Assembly (NCBI RefSeq): GCF_004349235.1
Contig: NZ_SMKY01000001.1
Location: 55,265 to 119,264, forward strand
Source: Actinomadura darangshiensis
Lineage (GTDB): Bacteria; Actinomycetota; Actinomycetes; Streptosporangiales; Streptosporangiaceae
Reading direction: 5' to 3'
DNA: 64,000 nt
Below the pieces are notes generated by a model. The model did no database searches and was not told the DNA's origin. It worked only from the letters and a program-made list of their open reading frames with translations. This document shows positions 1 through 8,100 of the stretch, piece by piece; position 1 is the first letter of the stretch; every line of letters begins with the position of its first letter. The position numbers and the translations under genes are program-made.

Positions 1-13
1 CAATTGGTTGTGA

Positions 14-29
14 TCGCCCCTCGGACACA
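14..29. repeat. Left copy of 16-nt direct repeat (candidate attachment-site remnant)
   Basis: The 16 bases TCGCCCCTCGGACACA recur exactly, in the same orientation, at 7443-7458. The octamer GGATTACC follows directly here (30-37) and recurs 26 nt after the right copy (7484-7491). A serine recombinase gene ends 3 bp to the right, which is where an integrase normally sits relative to its att site. Chance identity in GC-rich DNA is not excluded. Confidence 0.4.
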
Positions 30-32
30 GGA

Positions 33-1079
33 TTACCCCATGGGTGACGCGAAGAGCTCGATCTGGGAGATCTTTCCCGGGGCGGGCTCTTTTTCGTTCG
101 CGCAGATCACAGTGCAGGACGACCGCGCGCAGACGACGGCGAGGCCGTTTGCTCTGAGATAAGAGACGAGATCGTGCGGTGACTCGGCTTCGTGGACTTC
201 CGAGAGCTGCTGCGTCAGTTCGTCGAGCAGGTGGTCTTCACGGAGGCAGTGGTTCTTCGGCGCGTCGGCAGGCCGTGGTTTGGTGCTGTCGTAGCCGTGG
301 CGGCAGCGGTACCCGCTGCGTCCGTTGACCCAATGGGAGTCCATCCGCCGCCGGCACAGGCCGCACAGCAGCAGGCCGGCCAGGAGGTATACGCGGACGC
401 TTCCATCGCGGGTGGGTCTGGCGGCGCGAATCGTCTGCGCGGCGACGAAGTCGGCGTCGGAGACCAGCGCCGGATGGGCGGGCTTCTTGGAGATCGCCCA
501 TCCCGCGGTCGTGTCGTCGAACCCGGCTTGCCGGTCCCAGACTTGACGGCCGGTGTAGCGGGGATTCTCAAGGATCGTGGCGACCGTGTTCAGCGTCCAG
601 CCCTGCCCCGACCGGTGGGGATTTCGCTTTCGATCGATACGGGACGGGCAGGGGACACCGCGTTCGTTGAGTTCGCGGGCGATTCCGGCCACGCTCACGC
701 CGGAGAGGCGGCGCGCGAAGATCCATCTTACGTGCGGAGCGGTCAGCGGGTCGGGATCGAGGCGCCGCAGGCGACGTCCCCATTGGGCGTGTGCCTGGTT
801 CGGGTGCGGACCGGCGTCCACGAGCCGGTACCCGTATGGGGGCCGGCCGCCGAGGTAGCGGCCCTGCTCGCAGGCTTGGATGCGCATCGCGGCCAGGACA
901 CGGTGCCGTGCCCGCAGCACCTCACGCTGCGACTGCGCGCCCAGCATCATCATGAGCGCACGGTGCGCCGGCTCGTTCATGTCGACGGGACCGAACGCCT
1001 CCGCGCGTCCTTGACCAGACGCTGGAAGGTGAACCGCCACCGACTGCGTTCCTTGGGTGATACGCGCCGATCTGGCCAT
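33..1079 (-). pseudogene. Large serine recombinase remnant, catalytic domain lost
   Basis: This is the C-terminal two thirds of a large serine recombinase, the enzyme class that integrates and excises mobile elements. From the GPVDMNEPAHRAL stretch near residue 30 it reads as a typical recombinase domain: RYLGGRPPYGYRLVDAGPHPN at about 73-93, then ARELNERGVPCPS and ENPRYTGRQVWDRQ. A zinc ribbon (CGLCRRR...CRHGYDS) and a short tail follow. The N-terminal resolvase domain with its catalytic serine is absent. The first roughly 30 residues do not look like recombinase and are probably run-on coding from a junction near 990. It lies at the left edge of a decayed conjugative element, so it is likely that element's dead integrase. 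The family call is secure; inactivity is inferred from the missing domain. Confidence 0.85.
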
Positions 1080-1206
1080 GAGGGCTTCCTCGCGTTCGCG
1101 AAAGGGATCAGCGCCCAGGGAAGCTCACCCACGTCGCCGGCACGCAGCTGAGCGGACGACCACCCAAATGCAACTGAACCTGCGGCAAATGTAACCGCAT
1201 CTCCGT

Positions 1207-1564
1207 TAGACAAGCGGTCGCCTGCGCCCGACAGCCGGTCGATCGGCGCGAGCGTGCCGTCCAGCACGACATACGCCTTGCGTCGCGCGATCCGCAGCGC
1301 TTGCCGCAGGTCCGGGGCCAGCTCGGCGAGCAGGTCGATCACCTCGGTGACGTAGCGATGCGCGGTCGCGACGCCGACACCGAACTCGGCCGCCAGGCGC
1401 GCGAAGGTCTCGTTGCGGCGCAGGTAGACCAGCACCAGCAGCGCCTGACGGCCCGGCGGCAACCTCCGCCACCGAGACCCCAGCTCCGTTCGATGCCTGC
1501 GGACCAGGCCGGCCACGAACCCGCGGGCTGAGGGGGACAGATCCAGCGCAGCACGATAGAACAT
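1207..1564 (-). pseudogene. IS5-family-like transposase, N-terminal fragment
   Basis: About 115 residues match the N-terminal part of actinomycete IS5-like (HARBI1-type) transposases: MFYRAALDLSPSARGFV, a helix-turn-helix segment (LAAEFGVGVATAHRYVTEVI) and VLDGTLAPIDRLSGAGDR. Sequence resembling the family ends after GAGDR near 1210, where the DDE core should begin. The frame then runs on to 977 through unrelated DNA. Translation probably starts at ATG 1564 behind an AGGAG in a palindrome; a TTG sits directly before it. The same breakpoint zone (about 990-1210) separates it from the truncated recombinase, so insertion plus deletion here may have destroyed both genes. Confidence 0.7.
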
Positions 1565-1567
1565 CAA

Positions 1568-1619
1568 CAGGAGCTCCTGGTGGTCAAGGTGGTCGCAAAC
1601 CTCGACTTACCAGGAGCTC
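1568..1619. repeat. GGAGCTCC palindromes upstream of the transposase remnant
   Basis: CAGGAGCTCCTG (1568-1579) is a perfect 12-bp palindrome that also supplies the transposase ribosome site. ACCAGGAGCTC recurs at 1609-1619, 41 nt away. This is probably the promoter/leader end of the insertion sequence. A terminal inverted repeat cannot be confirmed because the other end is missing. Confidence 0.4.
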
Positions 1620-1677
1620 TTTCGATTACCGACGCACCGCGCGGTCCGCGATCAGCCTGTGACCAGCGGAGATCAAG

Positions 1678-2325
1678 TTGGAATCAGCTCACTATCCGAG
1701 CAAGTATTCTCGCCGTGACGGCGCGATACGCATCGCAATCGGGAAATTCTCCTACGCGGTCACCATCGCAGAGGAGAACCCGCAAAGCAGCGATCCCGAA
1801 AAGGTCGAGCGTCTGGTCGTCGAGGTCACGCGGTACCGCTCGAACGGCCGGCAGTGTCCGTGGGCCGACCGAAAGCGTTGGCAAGTCGAGGATATTCTTG
1901 AAAAAGTCCTGCGTGAGCTTGAGCAACGCGCTGTGGAAGAAGCCGCCCGTGAGGTCGAGGAGGAGCGAGCCCGAGTCGAACGACGACGGCGCTGGGAACT
2001 CGCCATGGCCGAAGCACGGCGCAAAGCGCACGAGGCCAACGACGCGACTGCGCTCCGCGAACAGATCTCCTGGTGGCGCGAGAGTCAGGAGATCAGCGCC
2101 TATTGCCGAGCGCTGGAACAACGTATCGACGGTGAGACATCGGATACGCCCGGGGTGCGGGAGGCTCGCGAATGGCTGTCGTGGGCGTGTGACTACGCCG
2201 CTTCACTCGATCCCCTTCGGACACTGCCCTCGCGCCCTGAACATCCGGAGCTGCGCCCAGAAGATCTCAAGCCCTACCTCAAGGGCTGGAGCCCCTACGG
2301 CCCAGGGGAACGACGGGCTTGGTAA
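1678..2325 (+). CDS. Hypothetical coiled-coil protein of the mobile region
   Basis: A 215-residue protein of no function I recognise. Residues about 15-60 look like a small beta domain (IRIAIGKFSYAVTIAEENPQ, VERLVVEVTRYRS). Residues about 65-120 are a strongly charged, Glu/Arg-rich helix consistent with a coiled coil. The tail has a conserved-looking ELRPEDLKPYLKGWSPYGP end. The start is TTG at 1678 behind GGAG (1668-1671), with an in-frame TGA six codons upstream, so the 5' end may have been lost at the insertion-sequence junction. It lies between the transposase remnant and the conjugation remnants and is probably cargo or an accessory gene of that element. Confidence 0.6.
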   Translation: MESAHYPSKYSRRDGAIRIAIGKFSYAVTIAEENPQSSDPEKVERLVVEVTRYRSNGRQCPWADRKRWQVEDILEKVLRELEQRAVEEAAREVEEERARVERRRRWELAMAEARRKAHEANDATALREQISWWRESQEISAYCRALEQRIDGETSDTPGVREAREWLSWACDYAASLDPLRTLPSRPEHPELRPEDLKPYLKGWSPYGPGERRAW

Positions 2326-2754
2326 AGATCGGATCTGATGTCCCCTCCGGGGCCGCCTCGTAGGAACGACGCCCGGGGTTGTCCGCAGCCGAGGACGGAC
2401 ACGCCGTCCGCGATCACGCCGTGATCGGCGATCACACCAACGCAAGCGAAAAAGGTTCAGTGTAGGCGACCGCTGAAGCATGGACCGCCACAGCGAGGGT
2501 TCGTCCACAGGTATCGCACCATGACCCGCAAGGCATGACTCAGTACTTTTGCTCCTTCTTGGTGTGCTGGTTCATGGGCGCGTGTTCATCCTGGTCAGCA
2601 ACGATCTAGATACTTGCACGCGCATGACCTGAGAGCGCTGACTGCGTGTGCACACGATCAACAGATCGCGTCTTGGCTGGCCACAGCGATTATGAGCAGA
2701 TCGTGAACACATCGGGCCAAGAGGGCTCGCTGACGATCTGCTCATGATCTGCAC
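2326..2754. other. Non-coding stretch before the sigma-like gene
   Basis: I find no convincing gene in these 429 bp. The stretch is less GC-rich than its surroundings (for example around 2540-2620). It ends in the inverted and tandem repeats described separately, so it probably holds the control region of the downstream regulator. Confidence 0.5.
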
Positions 2755-2756
2755 AT
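2692..2756. repeat. 13-bp inverted repeat plus 11-bp tandem repeat (candidate operator)
   Basis: ATGAGCAGATCGT (2692-2704) and ACGATCTGCTCAT (2733-2745) are perfect inverted copies 28 bp apart. The right arm runs into a tandem repeat: GATCTGCTCAT (2735-2745), then GATCTGCACAT (2746-2756). The array abuts the ATG at 2755 of the sigma-like gene, a natural place for an autoregulatory operator. The repeats are seen directly; the role is inferred. Confidence 0.6.
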
Positions 2757-3632
2757 GACTTCTGGCGGGATGTCGGTGACCGATTCACCGACCGATCTCT
2801 CGGGGGTCCCATGGCCACCAACATCCGCGCGGCCAACCACTCCGACCAGCGACACCCGCCGCATCGGCGGGGAGTCCGAGCCCGCGCTGGACGTCGCGGA
2901 GAAGACGTTCGATCTCCTGACGCGCGGTCCGGCCGCGCTGTCGCTGGACGGCGCGGCGCTCGGGAACGGGCTGCCCGCCCGCCTGATCGCGCTGGACGAG
3001 CTTCGGGCGATCCTGCTGCACCCCGTCCACTGGGCAGAAGGCGCGACGCGGCGTGGAAGGAGCTTGTGACGCGCGCCCACCAGCAGGGCCCCGCCTGGGT
3101 CGTGGGGTGCGTGGGCGTCGCGCTGCCGGGGCTCAAGGCCGTTGTGCGCGACCGTCTGCGCCGTCTGAACAACAAACCCGGAGGGGGTACCTCCCGTGTC
3201 GCGGCAGACCTGCTGCCGCAGTTCCACGAGACGCTGCACCAGGTCGATCTGGAAGAGCCCTGGATCTCGCAGCGGCTGGTGGCGCGGTCGGCCAAGACGG
3301 TCGAGCGTGCCTACCGCGCGCGGATGCAGGTGATCCCGGTGGACCCGTGCACGCTGGCGGAGACCACCCCCGCCGCGTCGCCGGACGGGCACGTGGACCT
3401 GCTGCTCGACTCGGCTGTCCGGCAGGGCGTGATCACGGCGGACGAGGCCGAGATCATCATCATGACCCGGCTTGAGGGCATGGCCCCGGGCACCCTCGCC
3501 GAACGGCTCGGCACCAACTACCAAGCGTTCATGAAGCGCCGCCGCCGTGACGAAATGCGTCTGGTCGCCGCGCTGCGGGACGGGGATCTTCGCGACGACT
3601 TCGCATCGCTGATGTCCAAAACCGGGGTGTGA
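2755..3632 (+). pseudogene. Sigma-70 region-4-like regulator of the conjugative element, frameshifted
   Basis: The gene reads in two frames. From 2755 it encodes an N-terminal part (ALDVAEKTFDLLTRGPAAL, LDELRAILLHP) up to about 3030. From about 3040 the next frame continues RDAAWKELVTRAHQQGPAW and on to the stop at 3632. Together they resemble a family of actinomycete mobile-element proteins whose C-terminus is a sigma-factor region-4-like helix-turn-helix, here ITADEAEIIIMTRLEGM and LAERLGTNYQAFMKRRRR. The break between HP and RDAAW spans about 20 bp and may contain two indels. In related elements this gene precedes the type IV secretion genes, as it does here. It is probably inactive unless the shift is a sequencing error. 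Confidence 0.65.
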
Positions 3633-3660
3633 GCTGTCCAGTTACTAGCTGAAGCAACCC

Positions 3661-3763
3661 GGGGTTGAAGACGGGCCGGGCCGGATGGTCGCCGGGTCCC
3701 CATCCGTCCGACCGTCGCCGAGTGCCCATGCCGAAGGAGGACACTCGGACCCGTCTTCACCCC
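3661..3763 (+). ncRNA. Candidate structured RNA: three-way junction
   Basis: Three nested helices account for most of this segment. P1 pairs 3661-3675 with 3750-3763 (14 bp with one bulged T). P2 pairs CGGATGG (3682-3688) with CCATCCG (3700-3706). P3 pairs CGAGTG (3719-3724) with CACTCG (3742-3747). Joining strands are 6, 12 and 2 nt. It begins 28 nt after the sigma-like gene and lies upstream of the pilin remnant. There is no T tract, so it is not an ordinary intrinsic terminator. It could be an attenuator, a processing site or a cis-regulator. I do not recognise the class. The pairing is read directly; function is unknown. Confidence 0.45.
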
Positions 3764-3892
3764 GTGGTTCTCACCTTCCGCCCGGTGGCCATCGCCGCTG
3801 TTCTGCCTCGTCGCACGCCTGGAGGGCTGCCCGTTGAGCGTCGGTCCGTTGTCCAACCTTCTTCCGTCCCGCTTCCGTCCCGCCGGCCAGAG

Positions 3893-4195
3893 GTGAGCCG
3901 GGGACATCTCGCCGCCGCAGTTCTGCTGTGGTGCGCGGATGTCCTTCTGTGCGGCCTGATGATCGCCGCGACGCTGGCCGCAGCGTCCGAGGCGCACGTC
4001 GTCTCAGCCCCGGCGGGCGAGGGCCGTCTTCAACAGGTCATCACCAACCTGCGGCGTCCGGTACCTGCTGGCCGGTGGCGACCCCAGTGAGGCCGAGGCA
4101 GGCAAGCGCACGCTGCGCAATGCCGCCATCGTTACGGCATCGCTGCGCTCGCCCCGGTCCTGGTGCAGATCCTCAAGTACATCGTCGGGTCCTGA
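3893..4195 (+). pseudogene. VirB2/TrbC-like conjugative pilin, broken
   Basis: A GTG at 3893 opens a short protein with one hydrophobic signal/membrane segment (AAAVLLWCADVLLCGLMIAATLAAA) and the typical LQQVITNLRR that leads into the second helix of small actinomycete conjugative pilins. The expected membrane helix after NLRR is missing. A frame change near 4053 gives VRYLLAGGDPSEAEAGKRTLRNAAI. A second change near 4130 gives YGIAALAPVLVQILKYIVGS before the TGA at 4193-4195. All the parts of the family are present in order across three frames with an internal deletion. It therefore encodes no working pilin. Confidence 0.65.
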
Positions 4196-4197
4196 CT

Positions 4198-4980
4198 GTG
4201 CGGGCCTGGATTGGCAAGGCCAGGCGGAGACGCGCCCTGATCGCCGCCGCGCTTTTGGCGGGTGCGTCGGTGTTGAGCCTGGTCTTGCACGCCACGGCTG
4301 ACGCTCCTTCACCGGCCCAGCACACGAGCGCCGTATCCGCCGTGGTCCCGCCCGACCCCAATGCCGACGGTGACTCTGGTGAGAGCCCAGGAGGAGGACG
4401 ACTGCGGCTGGGTGGACGTGGGCTGTCACACCAAGGAGGCGATCACCGGCTGGTTCCGGTCGCTGGCCAAGAGCTCCCTCAAGCCGGTGCTGGGGTTCCT
4501 CGCCGATACACAGCTCGCCACGCCTGAGATCGGATCGTCGGCGATGAACCAGGCCGAGCAGATCTGGGCGACGTCCCGCACGATCGCCAACACCTGCTTC
4601 GTGCTCCTGGAGATGCCCGCCGGGGTGCTGCTGATGACCGGTCGGACGCTTTCCGAAGTCGCGTCCCCCTGGCCGGCGATCGTGCGGCTGGTCGCCGCGT
4701 TCATCGCGCTGAACGCCAGTCTCGTCCTGATCGGTTACGGCATCCAGCTTGCCAACGGGCTCGCCCATTCGATCTTCATGAGCGGCGCAGACAAGATCGA
4801 CTTCGACCAGGCTGGACGGATCTTCGCCGAGGGCATCGAGGCGTCGATCAACACCGGCGGGGTCTTCTTCGTGATCGTCACGCTGGTGGTTGTCGTCCTG
4901 TCGTGCATCCTGGCGTTCATCTACGTGATGCGGTTGGCGATCATCATGGTCCTGGTGGGCATCGGGCCTAACGACGCCGC
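4198..4980 (+). pseudogene. VirB6/TrbL-like conjugation membrane protein, frameshifted and truncated
   Basis: The reading starts at GTG 4198, two bases after the pilin remnant, with a signal-anchor (RRRALIAAALLAGASVLSLVL) in one frame. From about 4380 it continues in another frame with a conserved start (DDCGWVDVGCHTKEAITGWF). Several membrane helices follow: LVAAFIALNASLVLIGYGIQ and VFFVIVTLVVVVLSCILAFIYVMRL. This resembles the polytopic channel proteins of actinomycete type IV secretion. Similarity stops after MVLVGIGP near 4970, where the C-terminal half should follow. Unrelated DNA then leads to a stop at 5033-5035. Frameshift plus loss of the 3' half make this a clear pseudogene. Confidence 0.7.
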
Positions 4981-5035
4981 AGGCTTTGCTTCACGCTACG
5001 GACCGCGCCATCGCTCCCCTGTAAGGGCCTTTTGA

Positions 5036-5615
5036 CGCCGGGCTTCGACGCCGCCCGTTTCCAGACGAAACCGCCAGCCTGCTACCGGGCCTCCTGGCAG
5101 CTACCCGGGCCGGACTTCCACCGGCGAGCGACGACGAGCTGACGAACCACAAGATCCACCGCTACGTCACGGCTTCACCCCCTGCTCTGCGGGGCGCACG
5201 AAAAGGGTTCACTCTGCCAGGTAGGCCCTCAACCCAGTTGGCCCATCTTTCAACTTCACCGCCGCTACTTCCAAAGCCGACGAGTGACCCGACTCAGGCG
5301 GCCGGCACACCACCATCTCCACACTCCAGGCTCTGATGGGCGAGCGGCAACGAATTACTTGATTAAGGTCGATACAAACCGTTGCTCGTCCTGTCACGGT
5401 AGCGAATTGGAACGAGTCCGAAGCCCTCGCCCGGCGAAACACTGTGAAACGCATGCGAGTGTTATGGTCTCGGCACCGTGCACGTGCAAAGTTCGCGCAT
5501 GCACGCTTACATAGGGGCGGCGTGAATCCGGCATTCACCCCGCATGTCACGGACACGCGCGGCCAGCCGTCCGGCGGGCCGCGGTTCACCTTCCCCCCAG
5601 TGGAGGGCTGCGAGC
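5036..5615. other. Gene-free junction zone between conjugation remnant and toxin
   Basis: No supported gene lies in these 580 bp; short open stretches show neither a family signature nor actinomycete third-position GC bias. The deletion that removed the rest of the conjugation module (coupling protein, VirB4-like ATPase, relaxase) probably ends here. The upstream control region of the toxin gene must be in the last 100-200 bp, but I see no clear -10/-35 pair. Confidence 0.5.
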
Positions 5616-6578
5616 GTGGGTGTGGATAGGCCCCCTGGTGTGCCAGACAAAGGCATCGAGACCACCGACAAGCCCACACCACCAGACAGCGGCAGCGAGC
5701 CTCCGTCCACTACACCCGGAGCGGACGGCAAAACCCCCCGCATGGACAGCCTCAGAGCAGCAGGCTGGAAGTTCCCTGAGCGGCCGGACGCCGGCAACGG
5801 AAAGCGCGACGACCATGGGGGCCAATCCGACGAGTCCTCCTCCGCCCCTGCCAGCGAAAAGCCGAAGACCCTCGCCGATCCGTCAGCCGAAGCCGGCGCC
5901 AAGACCAAGGAGAAGCCGGAGACCGGCGACACCGAAGGCAGTTCCCAGCCGCCCGAAGAGCATGGTCGCGACAAGACCAGCCCGGCCCAGAGCGGCAACA
6001 GCGGCGCGGAGGAACCCGGCCAGGCAAAGCCAGAGGATCCGCGTCAAGACGAGGGTGAGCGGGAGGACGATGACCGCGGATCCGGGGTCGGCCAACCCGA
6101 GATCGGCGAGACGGGAGGGCAGGACGACCGCGACGATCGGCCCCCTCAGGACAACACCGACGCCAGCAGCACCGGCGACAAGATCGACAGTGACGACTCC
6201 AAGAACCTTGACCCGCCCTCACCGTCGTCCTCTGAGCAACGGCCCGAGCCGGAGGGTGGCAAATGGGTCGATGAGAAGCCGCCCGCAGAGGCACTCGATA
6301 AGGTCCCAGATAAATGGGGGGACGGCAGTCCGAACAAGAAGGGTGTCGGCCGCCGCTGGACCGACCCGGAGAACCGTGGGAACGGAATCAGGATAGACGA
6401 GGGGGATCCGAACAACCCCCAGCCTGCTCAACAGGTTGACCATGTCGTTGTTCGCGTCAATGGAAAAGTCGTCGGCCGAAATGGGCAACCATTGGAGGGG
6501 TCCATCAAGGAGAACTGGGATCAGGCCCATGTCCCCTTGTCGGAGTGGCTAAAATGGGATAGTTGGAAATCTCCGTGA
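5616..6578 (+). CDS. Polymorphic toxin with C-terminal predicted nuclease domain
   Basis: Residues about 1-230 are low-complexity and highly charged (Pro, Glu, Asp, Ser, Lys), probably a disordered linker. The last roughly 85 residues are a compact domain: WGDGSPNKKGVGRRWTDPEN, GNGIRIDEGDPN, QQVDHVVVRVNGKVVGR and AHVPLSEWLKWDSW. This closely resembles C-terminal toxin domains found at the ends of RHS and other polymorphic toxins; I would place it near the type 17 (Ntox17) predicted RNase group, unverified. There is no RHS, WXG100 or signal-peptide region, so it is either an orphan toxin tip or uses an unusual delivery route. The GTG at 5616 was chosen for the GGAGGG at 5602-5607; a longer frame back to 5544 lacks such a site. 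The next gene is a matching immunity-type protein. Confidence 0.7.
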   Translation: MGVDRPPGVPDKGIETTDKPTPPDSGSEPPSTTPGADGKTPRMDSLRAAGWKFPERPDAGNGKRDDHGGQSDESSSAPASEKPKTLADPSAEAGAKTKEKPETGDTEGSSQPPEEHGRDKTSPAQSGNSGAEEPGQAKPEDPRQDEGEREDDDRGSGVGQPEIGETGGQDDRDDRPPQDNTDASSTGDKIDSDDSKNLDPPSPSSSEQRPEPEGGKWVDEKPPAEALDKVPDKWGDGSPNKKGVGRRWTDPENRGNGIRIDEGDPNNPQPAQQVDHVVVRVNGKVVGRNGQPLEGSIKENWDQAHVPLSEWLKWDSWKSP

Positions 6579-6964
6579 TGGCTGCTAGGGTCAATCTCGT
6601 GGTCGTACAGTTCCCTGACATGCGTCGTGCAGTCATCGAGGCCCTACAGGCGCTTTCGGATCCGGAGTATCAGCGTCGCGTCTGGGTGGAGCGCACCTAC
6701 CCCCAGCCAGGCTTCTATGATGACCTGACCCACAATGTCAACGTCCTCTACGACGACACCTCGGTCGCAGAGGACCCGCGAGCTCAGATCGGTGTGACGC
6801 TTGAGAGCGAGGCGGAGGCTGCGGCGATCGAAAGTCTGACCGCTGTCCTAGATCCTCTCTTGGACTCCTTGCCCACCAAACTCGAAGACGCTCAAGTGAT
6901 CTCCCGGCCCGAATGGAGTGCCGTTGTGATGGCGGCGCAGGAGGCTGTCGGCATCATTCACTGA
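6578..6964 (+). CDS. SCO4402-family protein, likely immunity partner of the toxin
   Basis: A 128-residue cytoplasmic protein with the pattern of the SCO4402 family: VVQFPDMRRAVIEALQALSD, PEYQRRVWVERTYPQPGFYDDL, NVNVLYDDT and a closing WSAVVMAAQEAVG. Members are common next to polymorphic toxins and are regarded as immunity proteins. Its ATG at 6578 shares a base with the toxin TGA (TGATG), the tight coupling expected for a toxin-immunity pair. A TTG at 6563 is an alternative start. A strong terminator hairpin follows. Unlike nearly everything else in the first 9 kb, both genes of this pair look intact, which suggests selection to keep the antidote. Confidence 0.75.
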   Translation: MAARVNLVVVQFPDMRRAVIEALQALSDPEYQRRVWVERTYPQPGFYDDLTHNVNVLYDDTSVAEDPRAQIGVTLESEAEAAAIESLTAVLDPLLDSLPTKLEDAQVISRPEWSAVVMAAQEAVGIIH

Positions 6965-7022
6965 GTAAGCGTGTCGCCTGATCGTTGAGCCGAACGGCGG
7001 GGCCGCCCTCGCCACCGCACGC

Positions 7023-7058
7023 AGGGGCCTGGGTGGTGTTCCGCCTACCCGGGCCCTT
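7023..7058 (+). terminator. Terminator hairpin after toxin-immunity pair
   Basis: AGGGGCCTGGGTGG (7023-7036) pairs with CTACCCGGGCCCTT (7045-7058) over 14 positions, including three G-T wobbles, around an 8-nt loop. It lies 58 bp after the immunity stop. There is no long T tract, as is usual in actinomycetes. Confidence 0.6.
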
Positions 7059-7442
7059 CGCGCGTAACGCGGTGTGCTGTCCTCTCCGGTCTACCAGCGG
7101 CGTTCACACTTGCCGGCCATGAGGCAGCATGCGCGCTCGTCGTCGGCGTTCAGGAAGACGACCGGCAACTCCGTGATGAAGCGCCCCGGATTACACTTCC
7201 TCTCGTTCGCGAAAGGATCAAAGCCGACAACTGGACTCACGACCTCCGATAGCAGACAGGACCAGCCCTGTCCGAGGAATCTCAAGCCCCATCTTCACGA
7301 TTTTCACAGCCAGATACCCGAACACCGGGAGCACATGAGGCCCGCCGAGGTAGAATCCTGTGCACAGCCGATTACGCCCCTACCGGGATTAGATATGGTT
7401 CGCTGACCGGGCACCCACAGGGCCATGTGCTGTCCGGGCGTG

Positions 7443-7458
7443 TCGCCCCTCGGACACA
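7443..7458. repeat. Right copy of 16-nt direct repeat
   Basis: An exact copy of 14-29 in the same orientation. The two copies enclose the recombinase remnant, the conjugation remnants and the toxin pair (about 7.4 kb) and would mark the element ends if it was integrated by the serine recombinase. No tRNA gene is involved, consistent with serine rather than tyrosine integrase targeting. Confidence 0.4.
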
Positions 7459-7646
7459 AACCATGTGCACATGTGGGGGTCTGGGATTACCTGGGCCTCC
7501 ATGATTTGTTTTTGAGGGCAGTAGGTCATCTTCAGGCCGAGTTCCCGAGCCCAGGGCCGGGCTGCTGGAGCCGGCCACCGGAGTGGACGGGTTCTTGCTG
7601 GAGGCCAAGTCCGACCCGGCTCATCTGAACCTCCAGCTCACCGCGC

Positions 7647-8100
7647 TCAGTCGGAGTGCGCGTTCATGCGGCGTTCGAGAACGTCGTTGGGCACGTCCTC
7701 GATGTGGGTGAGGAAGACCCACGTGTGCCCGAACGGGTCGCGCAGGATCGCGACGCGCGCGCCGAAGGGGGCGTCGGCGGGCGGGTCGATGATCTCGGCG
7801 CCTTCGGACTCGGCGCGCGCGACGACCGCGTCCACGTCGTCGACATAGACGTGCAGGACGACGCTGGAGCCGTGCTCGTCCGGCGCGACGAAGGGCGGGT
7901 GGGCTTCGCTCAGCATCAGCACCGACCCTTCGATGGCGATCTCGGTGTGTCCGAGGGTGCCGTCGGGCGCGTCGATGCGGAAGATCACTTCACGCCGAAC
8001 GCCTTCTCGTAGAAGGCGAGGGCTTCCTTCGCACCGCGGATCATCGCGTGGGAGATGACGGCGTTCCGGTAGCGCTCGGGAGACTTCTTCGTGGTGTTCA
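7647..8100 (-). pseudogene. VOC-family (glyoxalase/PhnB-like) protein, frameshifted
   Basis: The ATG at 8100 starts MNTTKKSPERYRNAVISHAM and reaches LAFYEKAFGVK, then meets TGA near 7986. The neighbouring frame continues at once with VIFRIDAPDGTLGHTEIAI and runs to 7647, with FVAPDEHGSSVVLHVYVDDV and DPFGHTWVFLTHIEDVP. Together the two halves make one roughly 150-residue VOC protein, a metal-dependent fold used by glyoxalases and resistance proteins. A single-base slip between K and V accounts for the break. The rest of the gene looks well preserved, so the lesion is either recent or a read error. Confidence 0.75.

Larger units (their letters stand above)
6965..7646. other. Gene-poor stretch with mosaic remnants
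   Basis: Apart from the terminator at 7023-7058 and the right repeat at 7443-7458 there is no intact gene. The minus strand at 7091-7285 can encode a fragment (FDPFANERK, ITELPVVFLNADDERA) that looks protein-like but matches nothing I can name. Its DNA at 7196-7220 repeats 1085-1110 with one mismatch and one indel. Positions 7585-7626 (plus) read DGFLLEAKSDPAHL, perhaps another fragment. Confidence 0.4.

Noticed and set aside
192..1151. Long plus-strand open frame opposite the recombinase remnant
   Set aside because: It is antisense to a clear recombinase sequence and matches no family; long antisense frames are common in GC-rich DNA.
7074..7406. 110-codon plus-strand open frame
   Set aside because: No ribosome site, no family resemblance and mixed codon usage; it lies in a mosaic stretch.
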